Origin: an uncultured Pelagibacteraceae bacterium
GTDB lineage: Bacteria; Pseudomonadota; Alphaproteobacteria; Pelagibacterales; Pelagibacteraceae
Length of the DNA stretch: 37,019 nucleotides
Direction: 5' to 3'
NCBI GenBank assembly: GCA_902634845.1
Contig: CACPLT010000004.1
Location: 1 to 37,019 of the forward strand
This document shows positions 15,900 through 24,068 of this stretch, piece after piece. The translations under genes and the position numbers were made by a program. Each line of letters opens with the position of its first letter. Position 1 is the first letter of the stretch. Under the pieces are notes generated by a model. It was not told the origin of the DNA. It was given only the letters and a program-made list of their open reading frames with translations, and ran no database searches.

Positions 15900-16901
15900 T
15901 TATTTGTTAGGATTTACTATAGCTCTTCCGAAGAACTTGCCTTCTAAAAGCTTTGGATATGTGTCTAAAAGTTCAGAAAATGAGAGAGATTTTGTAAATG
16001 ATTTTAATTTGCTAAAATCTATAAGTTTAACAGCTTCATTCCAAAGAAATTCTCTTCTTCTAATTGATGCACCAGAAGAGTCGATTCCCCATAGTTTAAC
16101 TCCTCTTATTATGAAAGGCATAACAGTCGTGTTTATTTTAATTCCCCCAGCGTTTCCACAAGATGCAACGATACCATTTGGTTTTACTTGAGCTAATATT
16201 TTTGTAAGTGATGGTCCGCCCACAGTATCAACGACACCGTCCCACGTTCCTTTTTCTAATAACTTACTTTCTCCTTCAAATTCTTTTCTATCAATAATAT
16301 TTTTTGCTCCTAGATCTTTCAAATAATCGTTTTTATCTTTTTTTCCTGTCACAGCATGAACATTGTAACCCATTTTTGATAAAATCATAACCGCGATGCT
16401 TCCTACTCCACCAGTAGCTCCGGTTACAAGAACGTCATTTACTTTTTCACCTAAAAGAAGTTCTTCTCTTGCTTTAATCGCAAATGAACATTGTAAAGCT
16501 GTAAACCCTGCAGTACCTAACATCATTGATTGTTCAGCATCAATGTTTTTTGGATTCTTAATTAAGAAATTTGAGTCTACTTTTGCATACTGCGAGAAAC
16601 CTCCATAATACATTTCTCCAACTCTAAATCCTGTGCAAATTACAGTTTCATCTTTTTTAAACTTATCATCACCGCTTTCGACAACTTTTCCAGAAAAATC
16701 AATGCCAGGAACAAATGGAAATTTTCTAACTATTTTTCCACCATCTTTAAGGATTAAAGCATCCTTATAGTTTAAACTTGAGTAATCAATTTTGATTAAA
16801 ACATTTCCATCTTTTAAATGGTTGCTATCGATTTCTTTAATATCTCTTGTAAATTTCCCGTTTTGATTATCTATAACTACTGCTTTAAATTTTACAGTCA
16901 T
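15900..16901 (-). CDS. acuI: Acryloyl-CoA reductase AcuI (YhdH/YhfP MDR family)
   Basis: 333 residues of the zinc-lacking medium-chain dehydrogenase family. The pattern SSLNYKDALILKDGGKI, FPFVPGIDFSGKV, the nucleotide-binding VTGATGGVGSIAV (about 158-170) and GWGIDS-like IRGVKLWGIDSS are those of YhdH/AcuI. The enzyme reduces acryloyl-CoA to propionyl-CoA with NADPH, detoxifying the acrylate released from DMSP cleavage, an important carbon and sulfur source for SAR11. No dmdA, dddK or dddQ is in the window. Its ATG shares one base with the folE stop (TAATG). Confidence 0.85.
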   Translation of the reverse strand: MTVKFKAVVIDNQNGKFTRDIKEIDSNHLKDGNVLIKIDYSSLNYKDALILKDGGKIVRKFPFVPGIDFSGKVVESGDDKFKKDETVICTGFRVGEMYYGGFSQYAKVDSNFLIKNPKNIDAEQSMMLGTAGFTALQCSFAIKAREELLLGEKVNDVLVTGATGGVGSIAVMILSKMGYNVHAVTGKKDKNDYLKDLGAKNIIDRKEFEGESKLLEKGTWDGVVDTVGGPSLTKILAQVKPNGIVASCGNAGGIKINTTVMPFIIRGVKLWGIDSSGASIRRREFLWNEAVKLIDFSKLKSFTKSLSFSELLDTYPKLLEGKFFGRAIVNPNK

Positions 16902-17509
16902 TATTTTCCGATATGTTTTAAATATCTATTTTGAAGTGAAAGATCTTCTTTAAATGTTCCTAAAAAATAATTTGTGAGAGTCATCGCCTTTTCTTTTTTA
17001 ATACCCCGCATAGTCATACACTGATGGGAAGCATCTATAGTTACTGCTACACCTTTCGCCTCTAATCCACTCATTAAAGTCTTAGCTATTTGCATATTTA
17101 ATCTTTCTTGAGTTTGTAATCTCTTAGCATAAACTTCTACGGTTCTAGCTAATTTGCTTAAACCTACAACTTTTTTGTTTGGAATATAAGCGATATGAAT
17201 TACACCGATAATCGGAGCCATGTGATGCTCACAATGGCTCTCAAAGGAAATATTTTTTTCTAAAACCATGTCATCATATCCATCAACATCTCCAAAAGTT
17301 TTATTTAGAACTTTGTTGGCATCTTGATGATATCCACTAAAATACTCCTTAAATGCTTTAACTACCCTTTTTGGTGTTTCTTTAAGACCTTCTCTATCTG
17401 GATTTTCGCCTATCCACTTCAGGATAGTCTTGAAAGCATCCTCTGCTTCTTTATCAGTGACTCCGCTCTGATTTATCGATGATTTCTCTAAATCTTTGAC
17501 TAATTTCAT
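16901..17509 (-). CDS. folE: GTP cyclohydrolase I FolE
   Basis: 202 residues, usual length for type IA. Zinc ligands are in SHCEHHMAPIIG and CMTMRGIKKEKA (Cys, His, Cys), with SKLARTVEVYAKRLQTQERL as the substrate-binding helix region. It makes 7,8-dihydroneopterin triphosphate, the first step of folate (and some queuosine) synthesis. It is first in a minus-strand run with acuI, lysR and rseP. The CADD-like gene at 904-1569 would provide the pABA half of the same cofactor. It is divergent from hisI, a neighbour it often has in alphaproteobacteria. Confidence 0.95.
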   Translation of the reverse strand: MKLVKDLEKSSINQSGVTDKEAEDAFKTILKWIGENPDREGLKETPKRVVKAFKEYFSGYHQDANKVLNKTFGDVDGYDDMVLEKNISFESHCEHHMAPIIGVIHIAYIPNKKVVGLSKLARTVEVYAKRLQTQERLNMQIAKTLMSGLEAKGVAVTIDASHQCMTMRGIKKEKAMTLTNYFLGTFKEDLSLQNRYLKHIGK

Positions 17510-17587
17510 AATTTTTTAAACATTATTATAGGACATATGTTGTTAATGCAAATTGCTATTTTGTCTTTTTTTCACTATTTTAGCTAC

Positions 17588-18055
17588 ATGTTTAAAAAAA
17601 GAGACAGTGTTTTTGAAGTTGAAGAAGGAAAATTTTTATCTCCTAAATTTGATAGCCAAGGCCTTATTCCAGTAATCACCACAGACATTAAAACTGGAGA
17701 AGTTTTAATGCATGGGTATATGAATTCTGAGGCTTTGAAAAAAACTATAGAAACAAAAGAAGCTCATTACTGGAGCAGGTCAAGAAAATCTATTTGGCAC
17801 AAAGGTAAAACCAGTGGTTTTACTCAAAAAGTAATTCAAATAAGAATAGATGATGATCAAGATTCTGTTTGGTTAAGTGTTGATATAGGAAACGGTGCTA
17901 GTTGTCATGTGGGTTATAGATCATGTTTTTATAGATCGATACCGTTAGGTAAAATAGATAATTCTGAAAAAGTTGAAATGAAATTTGAAGAAAAAGAGAA
18001 AAAATTTGATCCAGAAAAAGTTTATAAAGGACAACCTAATCCAACTAAACTTTAA
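17588..18055 (+). CDS. hisI: Phosphoribosyl-AMP cyclohydrolase HisI
   Basis: 155 residues from the ATG at 17588 (MFKKRDSVFEVEEG). The 17 upstream in-frame codons are hydrophobic and not part of the family. Core motifs: VLMHGYMNSEAL, AHYWSRSRKSIWHKG, and the metal region IDDDQD followed by GASCHVGYRSCF. It opens the PR-AMP ring in histidine synthesis; no HisE domain is fused. The usual DCDxD motif reads DDDQD, so the first zinc-binding Cys is replaced; I recall this form from other alphaproteobacterial HisI proteins, so it is probably lineage-typical. Next gene starts 2 bases after the stop. Confidence 0.9.
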   Translation: MFKKRDSVFEVEEGKFLSPKFDSQGLIPVITTDIKTGEVLMHGYMNSEALKKTIETKEAHYWSRSRKSIWHKGKTSGFTQKVIQIRIDDDQDSVWLSVDIGNGASCHVGYRSCFYRSIPLGKIDNSEKVEMKFEEKEKKFDPEKVYKGQPNPTKL

Positions 18056-18057
18056 AG

Positions 18058-18435
18058 ATGTCTAAAGAAACTCAAAAAAATGTTTTTGGCGAACCTCTCG
18101 AACCTTGTTCAAATGAACCTTTAACGGGTTGGTTTAGAGATGGGTGTTGCAATACTGATAAAAATGATCGTGGAGTTCATACTGTGTGTGCAAAAGTTAC
18201 TAATGAATTTTTAGAATGGTCCAAAAAAGTAGGAAATGATTTAATCACACCGCATCCCGAGTTTGGTTTTCCCGGTCTAAAAGATGGAGATTGTTGGTGT
18301 GTTTGTGCCACTTGGTATGCAAAGTCTATAGAAGAGAATAAAGCTTGTACTGTTTTTTTAAAGAAAACAAATATCAAAACACTCGAATTAATACCTTTGG
18401 AAAAATTAAAAAAATTTGCTGCTGATTTGTCTTAG
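18058..18435 (+). CDS. DUF2237 family protein
   Basis: 125 residues with the DUF2237 pattern almost throughout: NVFGEPLEPCSNEPLTGW, FRDGCCNTDKNDRGVHTVCA, VTNEFLEWSKKVGNDL and FPGLKDGDCWCVCA. Seven cysteines, several in conserved positions, suggest metal or redox chemistry, but the family has no established function that I know. It is in tight tandem with hisI (2-base gap) and its stop overlaps the convergent TPR gene stop by four bases. Confidence 0.9.
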   Translation: MSKETQKNVFGEPLEPCSNEPLTGWFRDGCCNTDKNDRGVHTVCAKVTNEFLEWSKKVGNDLITPHPEFGFPGLKDGDCWCVCATWYAKSIEENKACTVFLKKTNIKTLELIPLEKLKKFAADLS

Positions 18436-18920
18436 TAAATTTTTGATCCTCGAGTTTTAATTATTAACTCAAGTTCTTGAAATTCTTTGCAGTTACAGTT
18501 TTTAAGAACTGCCAGTCTTTCTTTTGCTTTTTCAATTTTATTTGTTTGAACATAAAGTTCGCCTAGATACTCATTAATTCCGTTATGCTTTGGATCTAAG
18601 CTTAAGCCTTTTAAATAAAACTTTTCTGCTTCATTAAAATTTCCAGACTTTCTTGATGTAAAACCCATATAATTTAATATGTCCGGGTTGTTTTTGTCTT
18701 TTTTATTAGCTAATTCTAACTTGTTAAAAGCTTCTTTATATAGTTTAACTGCTTTATCTTTTTTATCTTTTTTCTCAAGCTTTCCTGCTCTTTTAATTAA
18801 TTTTACAGCTTCGTCATACATTGAGATTTTTGAAGTACTTCCTCCACTATCTCCACCCGCTGCAAGTGCGAAATTGTTTATAAGGTAAAAACTTATTAAA
18901 ATAATTAGAATTTTTTTCAT
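18432..18920 (-). CDS. Periplasmic TPR-repeat protein
   Basis: 162 residues with a Sec signal peptide (about 1-20, ending FALAAGG), then a Lys-rich helix and about two to three tetratricopeptide repeats: AVKLYKEAFNKLELANKKDKNNPDILNYMG is followed by a repeat with EAEKFYLKGLSLDP (about 95-125) and a partial one. TPRs form a protein-binding scaffold; the partner is unknown. A Gly/Ser-rich stretch follows the signal peptidase site. It is downstream of the SDR gene on the same strand with a 31-base gap. Confidence 0.75.
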   Translation of the reverse strand: MKKILIILISFYLINNFALAAGGDSGGSTSKISMYDEAVKLIKRAGKLEKKDKKDKAVKLYKEAFNKLELANKKDKNNPDILNYMGFTSRKSGNFNEAEKFYLKGLSLDPKHNGINEYLGELYVQTNKIEKAKERLAVLKNCNCKEFQELELIIKTRGSKIY

Positions 18921-18951
18921 AATACGAATTTAATATTTTTTTTTTAATTTG

Positions 18952-19662
18952 TCATGCGACAGATGATCTTCCTCCGTCAACTCCAATAATCTGTCCAGTT
19001 ATCCAAGAACTATCTTTACTTAATAAAAAATTCACTAAAGAAGAAAAATCATCACCTTCACCTATTCTTTTCAATGCATGCATTTTTGCAATACTTTCAG
19101 CCATCTTTTCATTTTTTAACATAGGTCCAGCCATCTTTGATTTAGAGAGACTTGGTGCTATACAATTTACCCTTACATGTGGCGCAAACTCAGCAGCCAG
19201 TGCAACTGTTAAACCTTCTACGGCTGCTTTTGCAGAACTTATAATGCTATGATTTAAAAATCCCTTTCTAGCAGCAACGGTTGAAAATAAAACTATGGAA
19301 CCTTTATTTTTTTTTAATTTATCATAAGTCGCTCTTATAATTTCCGTTGCAGATATAAGATTTAAATTAAAGCACTGCATGTAATCACTTTTTTTTGTAA
19401 GTTTTAAAGGCTTTAGATCTATTGACCCTACACAAAAAGCTAAACCATCAATTTCTTCATCTCCTAAGTCGCTAATAATCTTGTCACTAAAATTTTCGTT
19501 TAATACATCAGCCGCAGTAAAGGAAGAGCCAAGTTCATTTGCTAAACTTGAGATTTCTTTCTCATTCCTTCCCACTAAATGAGTTTTTCCACCATTTTTT
19601 TGGATATTTCTTGAAACTGCAGATCCAATAGAACCAGTAGCGCCTATAATTAATTTTTTCAT
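18952..19662 (-). CDS. Short-chain dehydrogenase-like protein lacking the catalytic tyrosine
   Basis: 236 residues from ATG 19662; the open frame runs 34 codons further but only this start fits the Rossmann N-terminus (KKLIIGATGSIGSAV). NAD(P)-binding and SDR fold motifs are intact through the terminal WITGQIIGVDGG. The active-site Ser is present (S127) and Lys is K145, but the residue four before it, normally Tyr, is Ile141 within HSIISSAK. A close-sounding HxSIxxxK form occurs, as I recall, in SDR proteins encoded next to photolyase genes in other proteobacteria, so this is probably a subfamily trait with altered or no dehydrogenase chemistry. It is divergent from the photolyase. Confidence 0.85.
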   Translation of the reverse strand: MKKLIIGATGSIGSAVSRNIQKNGGKTHLVGRNEKEISSLANELGSSFTAADVLNENFSDKIISDLGDEEIDGLAFCVGSIDLKPLKLTKKSDYMQCFNLNLISATEIIRATYDKLKKNKGSIVLFSTVAARKGFLNHSIISSAKAAVEGLTVALAAEFAPHVRVNCIAPSLSKSKMAGPMLKNEKMAESIAKMHALKRIGEGDDFSSLVNFLLSKDSSWITGQIIGVDGGRSSVA

Positions 19663-19747
19663 AAGGTTAAATACCATGATCTGAGAAATTGGACAGCCTA
19701 ATAATGACGCGTGTATTTTGCAATAAAAACAATGTAAATTGATATTT

Positions 19748-21229
19748 ATGAAACTATTCATCATTCTAGGAAATCAGCTGTTTCACCCAAAGTATTTAAG
19801 CCCATATAAAGATCATTTATTTTTTATGGCTGAAGATTATAACCTTTGTACCTTTGAAAAACATCACAAACTAAAAATACTTCTTTTTTTATCATCCATG
19901 AGATCTTTTAAAGTTGAATTAAAATCTAAAAATTTCAATGTTGTTTATAGAGACGGAAATAAAGATTTTAAACTCTCTTATGAAAAAAAACTTGAAAAAG
20001 TAATTAAAGAAAAAAAAATAAAAGAAATATCTTTTTTTGAAATAGAAGATAAATTTTTTGAGAAAAGAATTTTATCATTAACTAAAAAAAACTCTTTAAA
20101 AGTAAATCAAATAAAAACGCCAATGTTTTTAATTAATAGAGATGAATTTAAAAGTTATCTTACAAAAAATAAAAGGCCCTTTATGGCTAATTTTTATAAA
20201 ATAGTAAGAACTAAAATGAATTTACTAATGAATAAAAATGGCACACCAAAAGGAAATAAATGGAGTTTTGATGAAGAAAATAGAAAAAAATTACCAAATT
20301 CAATAAAAATTCCTAAAATTTCAAAAGTTAAAGAAACCAAGGAAACTACAGTGCTTAAAAAATTTATAAGCTCTAATTTTAAAAACCATCCCGGAGATCT
20401 TGATAAATTTTGGTTTCCAACGACTAGAAAAGATGCAAACAAATGGCTTGATGAATTTTTAAATGAGAGAATAAAATTATTTGGTGATTATGAGGATGCA
20501 GTAACTGATAAATCTAATACTGTATTTCATAGTGCTCTAAGTCCATTAATTAATTTAGGATTAATAACACCAAATGAGATTTTAGAGAAATTAAAAAAAG
20601 TTGAGAATAAAGTCCCAATAAATTCTCTAGAAGGTTACATAAGGCAAATTATAGGTTGGAGAGAATTCATGAGAGGAGTCTATCAAAATTTTGATCAAAG
20701 ATTAGAGAAAACAAATTTTTTTAATCATAAAAGAAAAATGAAAAATACTTGGTATAATGGAACCACTGGTTTAGATCCTCTCGATCACGCAATTAATAAT
20801 GCAAAAAATTTTGGATGGTCACATCATATAGAAAGGTTAATGATATTAGCAAACATTATGAATCTCTGTGAAATTCATCCTAAACAAGTTTATAAATGGT
20901 TTATGGAAATGTTTGTAGACTCTTCTGACTGGGTAATGTCTCCTAACGTTTATGGTATGGGTTTATTTAGTGACGGCGGTATATTTGCTACAAAACCATA
21001 TATTTGTGGATCTAGTTATTTTTTAAAGATGATGCATTTTAAAAAAGGTCCTTGGTGTGATGTAATGGATGGATTATATTGGAAATTTATCGATAGGCAT
21101 AAAACTTTTTTTTTAAAAAATCCTCGCCTCGCGATGATGGTAAGAATTTCAGAAAAAATGAATAAAGAAAGAAAAACAAGAATATTTAAAGCAGCAAATA
21201 ATTTTATAAAAGAAAATACAAATGGTTAA
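19748..21229 (+). CDS. Cryptochrome/photolyase of the prokaryotic (6-4) FeS-BCP family
   Basis: 493 residues from ATG 19748 (MKLFIILGNQLF). N-terminal alpha/beta domain (about 1-130), then helical FAD domain. The SHHIERLM motif (H359, H360) matches the paired histidines of PhrB-type (6-4) photolyases, and EGYIRQIIGWREF, MPNVYGMGLF-like (SPNVYGMGLFSDGG) and GLYWKF are family blocks. The four Cys that hold the [4Fe-4S] cluster in Agrobacterium PhrB (350, 438, 441, 454) are not in place: the first aligns with Pro in GLDPLDHA, and the CxxC region is shortened to HFKKGPWCDV. The cluster is therefore probably absent. Two genes follow with overlapping starts. Confidence 0.88.
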   Translation: MKLFIILGNQLFHPKYLSPYKDHLFFMAEDYNLCTFEKHHKLKILLFLSSMRSFKVELKSKNFNVVYRDGNKDFKLSYEKKLEKVIKEKKIKEISFFEIEDKFFEKRILSLTKKNSLKVNQIKTPMFLINRDEFKSYLTKNKRPFMANFYKIVRTKMNLLMNKNGTPKGNKWSFDEENRKKLPNSIKIPKISKVKETKETTVLKKFISSNFKNHPGDLDKFWFPTTRKDANKWLDEFLNERIKLFGDYEDAVTDKSNTVFHSALSPLINLGLITPNEILEKLKKVENKVPINSLEGYIRQIIGWREFMRGVYQNFDQRLEKTNFFNHKRKMKNTWYNGTTGLDPLDHAINNAKNFGWSHHIERLMILANIMNLCEIHPKQVYKWFMEMFVDSSDWVMSPNVYGMGLFSDGGIFATKPYICGSSYFLKMMHFKKGPWCDVMDGLYWKFIDRHKTFFLKNPRLAMMVRISEKMNKERKTRIFKAANNFIKENTNG

Positions 21230-21572
21230 AGTTTTTTTTAATAATTCTTGTAATATCTGTAGAACAGAAATTAATCATTATAAAAAGCATAGTGATGAAA
21301 ATATTAATTGGATTGATGTTACAGATAATCAAGAAGCACAAAATGTTACCTCAAAATCTTATAAAGAACTTTTAAGAAGAATGCATGTTATGGAAAATGG
21401 CAAGGTTATTGATGGCGCTGAGTCATTTCTTATTATATGGAAAAATATTCCAAAATATAACTTTTTATATAAAATTTTTAAAATTAAACCCTTATTTTTT
21501 TTTCTTAATATTTTTTATGAAATTGCTGCTTATCTTTTATTTCTTAAAAATAAACACCTTTTAAAAAAATGA
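21222..21572 (+). CDS. DCC-type thiol-disulfide oxidoreductase-like protein (DUF393)
   Basis: 116 residues. A strand MVKVFFNNS is followed by CNICR (C10, C13), matching the D-G-x-C-x-x-C opening of DUF393, and a thioredoxin-like pattern with INWIDVTD and the GKVIDGAESFLIIW block typical of the family; a hydrophobic C-terminal helix pair (about 70-110) may associate with the membrane. The start overlaps the photolyase stop by eight bases and the stop overlaps the DUF2256 start by four, so the three genes are coupled. DUF393 proteins are known neighbours of photolyase/cryptochrome genes; their exact role is not established. Confidence 0.85.
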   Translation: MVKVFFNNSCNICRTEINHYKKHSDENINWIDVTDNQEAQNVTSKSYKELLRRMHVMENGKVIDGAESFLIIWKNIPKYNFLYKIFKIKPLFFFLNIFYEIAAYLLFLKNKHLLKK

Positions 21573-21703
21573 AAAAAAGCCAGCTTCCAAAGAAGATTTG
21601 CCTCGTATGTAATAAATCTTTTAATTGGCGCAAAAAATGGAGACTTAATTGGGAAAAAGTAAAATATTGTTCCAAGAAATGCTCTAAATCTAGTTCAATT
21701 TAA
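21569..21703 (+). CDS. DUF2256 zinc-finger-like small protein
   Basis: 44 residues. Pattern LPKKICLVCNKSFNWRKKW, then YCSKKC, gives four cysteines (C11, C14, C34, C38) and the F-x-W-R-K-K-W core that defines DUF2256. It probably binds one zinc. It starts within the DUF393 stop (ATGA) and its end overlaps the convergent flavoprotein gene by 14 bases. DUF2256 genes are commonly found beside photolyase-related genes, in line with this location; function unknown. Confidence 0.85.
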   Translation: MKKSQLPKKICLVCNKSFNWRKKWRLNWEKVKYCSKKCSKSSSI

Positions 21704-22829
21704 AAGTAGATAATATTATTGGTATATTTGACTTAAAATTAAAATAACCTTTATTAGAAAACTTCCAACAAAATTCATCTTCTTTTCGGGTAATGAAATT
21801 TATAGCTAAGTCATTATTCTTTATCAATCTTTTCAAAAATGAGAAATTTTCTCCAACAGAAGGATATACAACATCAAATTTTTTAGATTTTTTCATTAAA
21901 TCTCTTAAACCATTTTCATCTAATAACTCAGCCTTAAATTGATATTCATTAAATTGTGATTTAATAACAGCTTTTTTATACTCTATGACTTTTGAAGATA
22001 ACTTTAGAGATCTATTTTTGTTTTCCAATAAAACAAAGTAAATTTTTTTGTATTTTTTTAGATCAAAAAAATCAATGTGCATTTCATTTTCAAATACAAT
22101 TAATTGTTCGTTTATTTCTTCACTTTTATTAATTTGAAAAGGTAAAATTTTATACTCTCTTTTGTCAATAATCGGTAAGGCAGTCTCATTTAGCTTAACA
22201 TTTTTATATTTATTATTTGTAAATTTACTTATATTCCATGATTGGGCTAAATAATTTTTTCCTTTTGTTTGTATTCCAGCAACCCATCGCCAACTTAAAG
22301 TATTGGAGGCTGCATCACCATCAAATAAATGTTTCATGAAAAACTCTGCTCCCTTTTGCCAAGGTAATCCTAATGTAAATATCCAAATACTAGCAAACAA
22401 CATCCGCGTATGATTATGCAGATAATTAAAATTTTTAAGTTCGTTTACCCAATCATTAAAGCATCCAATTTCAGTTTCTCCTTTTACGGCTTTTAGATAT
22501 TTTTCGTCTTCTTTTATCGTCTTGAGATCCTCTATGAAATCAGTCCAAACTTTTGGTCTTAGTTCGAGCCATCCTTTCCAGTATACCCTCCAAAATATTT
22601 CTTGAATAAATTTATCTACCTTTTGGAAAGGATATTTTTTCAATACAAGTTTTGCAGTTTCATATTCGTTAATTAATCTATGAGTTATATATGGAGATAA
22701 ACAAGAAACATTACTCCTGTTATTTACACCAAAATCGAAATTTCTTTTTGAATTATAATTTGAAATATCGTTTTCAATATATTTATTAAGCTTATTTAAA
22801 GCTTCTGATCTCGAAGTTACAAATTGCAT
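21690..22829 (-). CDS. Photolyase/cryptochrome FAD-domain protein with reversed domain order
   Basis: 379 residues. Residues 1-205 are the FAD-binding helical domain of class I photolyases: LSPYITHRLI (44-53), FIQEIFWRVYW (74-84), the NHTRMLFASIWIF segment (139-151) and DGDAASNTLSWRWVAG (170-185) that lines the flavin. The usual N-terminal alpha/beta antenna domain is missing. After a linker, residues 255-375 show a strand-helix order (IYFVLLE; AVIKS; FKAELL; FDVVYPSVGE; LAINFIT) that resembles a degenerate antenna domain placed after the FAD domain. It is last in a run msrA-DUF4864-66 aa-this gene, with 1-10 base overlaps. Repair or light-sensing activity is not readable. Confidence 0.8.
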   Translation of the reverse strand: MQFVTSRSEALNKLNKYIENDISNYNSKRNFDFGVNNRSNVSCLSPYITHRLINEYETAKLVLKKYPFQKVDKFIQEIFWRVYWKGWLELRPKVWTDFIEDLKTIKEDEKYLKAVKGETEIGCFNDWVNELKNFNYLHNHTRMLFASIWIFTLGLPWQKGAEFFMKHLFDGDAASNTLSWRWVAGIQTKGKNYLAQSWNISKFTNNKYKNVKLNETALPIIDKREYKILPFQINKSEEINEQLIVFENEMHIDFFDLKKYKKIYFVLLENKNRSLKLSSKVIEYKKAVIKSQFNEYQFKAELLDENGLRDLMKKSKKFDVVYPSVGENFSFLKRLIKNNDLAINFITRKEDEFCWKFSNKGYFNFKSNIPIILSTFKLN

Positions 22830-23029
22830 TAATCTTCGTCATCCCTCCAGTCATCTATGTACAATTTCCAACAAGCAAATGTTACGCAAATTATTCCAAC
22901 AGAAAATCCTAGAAGCACTCCATTTTCTTTACCTAAATATATAGAACCATAGTGAGCACTTAAAATTGGCGGTCCAACCAGAATCAGTCCAACTATAATA
23001 TATCTATAAATGAAAGGAGGACGTTTCAA
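22829..23029 (-). CDS. 66-residue two-helix membrane protein
   Basis: Residues about 9-27 and 36-54 are hydrophobic; the tail LYIDDWRDDED is acidic. The ATG overlaps the DUF4864 stop by four bases and its own stop shares one base with the flavoprotein ATG (TAATG), so it is translated as part of this operon. I do not recognise the family; hairpin topology with both ends cytoplasmic is likely. Confidence 0.65.
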   Translation of the reverse strand: MKRPPFIYRYIIVGLILVGPPILSAHYGSIYLGKENGVLLGFSVGIICVTFACWKLYIDDWRDDED

Positions 23030-23481
23030 ATAGTGTTCCCTTGATCAAATGGTTGTGAAACGGCAGAAGTAAACCAGCAATTGCTACAATCTTTATCGCT
23101 GCCTTTTTGTACATGCCACTCATAAAAAAATAATTTCTTATCATCGTCTAATATTTCAACACCATAAATAAAAGTATTAGGACTATTACTAATTAAATTT
23201 ATTTTATGTGACGAGTGGTTTAAAAGAATTTTATACTGCTGGCCAAGCAACATAGCTTCAAATCTTTTGTATGGGCCAGTAAATTTTTTGTTATCTGGGT
23301 GAGCAAAAATCCAAGTTTGTTTTATTCCATCATTTAAATTGTTATTTTTTTTTAATGCTTCTAATTGAATTTTAACTACGTCGAAAGCAGATAAATCTTT
23401 CGATGGTTTAATCATTTCTGCATTTAGTGATTTAAATGTAAGTACAAATATTAAAGTTATAAATATTTTTTTTAATTCCAT
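23026..23481 (-). CDS. DUF4864-like exported protein
   Basis: 151 residues with a signal peptide (about 1-21, ending LNA). The rest resembles DUF4864 proteins: VKIQLEALKKNNN near the start of the mature protein, then WIFAHPDNKKFTGPYKRFEAML and a final beta-rich part with FFYEWHVQ. Relatives occur in bacteria and in plant plastids; no activity has been assigned that I know. Its start overlaps the msrA end by ten bases, hence an operon, and the pair may act on the same periplasmic targets. Confidence 0.65.
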   Translation of the reverse strand: MELKKIFITLIFVLTFKSLNAEMIKPSKDLSAFDVVKIQLEALKKNNNLNDGIKQTWIFAHPDNKKFTGPYKRFEAMLLGQQYKILLNHSSHKINLISNSPNTFIYGVEILDDDKKLFFYEWHVQKGSDKDCSNCWFTSAVSQPFDQGNTI

Positions 23482-24044
23482 ATCTTTTTTAATGTTTCTT
23501 CTCTTTTACAAGCCTTTTTGTACATTAAATAACGAATAAAATTTTTTTCATAATAATCTTGGTGATAATTTTCAGCAGGGTAAAAAATGTCAAATTTCCA
23601 AACTAAAGTAACGATTTTTTTATTAAATTTTTTCTCTATTTCTTTAAATGATTTATCAATAAGTTCTTTTTGACTATTATTTTCAAAAAAAATTACAGAT
23701 CTATAACTTTTGCCTTTATCGCAAAATTGACCTGAAGCATCGAACGGGTCAATATTTTTCCAGTAAATATTTAATAAATCTTTATAGCTCACCACTGAAG
23801 GGTTATATGTAACCTCTATTACCTCTACGTGACCAGTATCTCTGTAAATAACATCCTCATATTTTGGATTCTCAAGATGCCCTCCCGAATATCCAGAAAT
23901 TGATGATAAAACCCCATCTACTTGGTCGTAAGACTCTTCCATGCACCAAAAGCAACCTCCTGCAAAATATGCTTTTTTTGTTTCTGTTGCAAATACACTT
24001 GGGTTTATAAAATAAATAAATAAGATTAGAATAATTTTTTTCAT
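23472..24044 (-). CDS. msrA: Exported peptide methionine sulfoxide reductase A
   Basis: 190 residues. Signal peptide about 1-19 (ending SVFA), then the MsrA core KKAYFAGGCFWCMEESYD with the nucleophilic Cys31 and Cys34 nearby; YSGGHLENPKYEDV and HVEVIEVTYNP are further family blocks, and AENYHQDYYEKN lies near the end. It repairs S-methionine sulfoxide; the signal peptide places it in the periplasm, unlike cytoplasmic MsrA copies. First gene of a four-gene run that ends in the photolyase-type flavoprotein; promoter must lie in the 24-base divergent spacer. Confidence 0.93.
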   Translation of the reverse strand: MKKIILILFIYFINPSVFATETKKAYFAGGCFWCMEESYDQVDGVLSSISGYSGGHLENPKYEDVIYRDTGHVEVIEVTYNPSVVSYKDLLNIYWKNIDPFDASGQFCDKGKSYRSVIFFENNSQKELIDKSFKEIEKKFNKKIVTLVWKFDIFYPAENYHQDYYEKNFIRYLMYKKACKREETLKKIWN

Positions 24045-24068
24045 ATAAAAGATGATATATTAATTATT

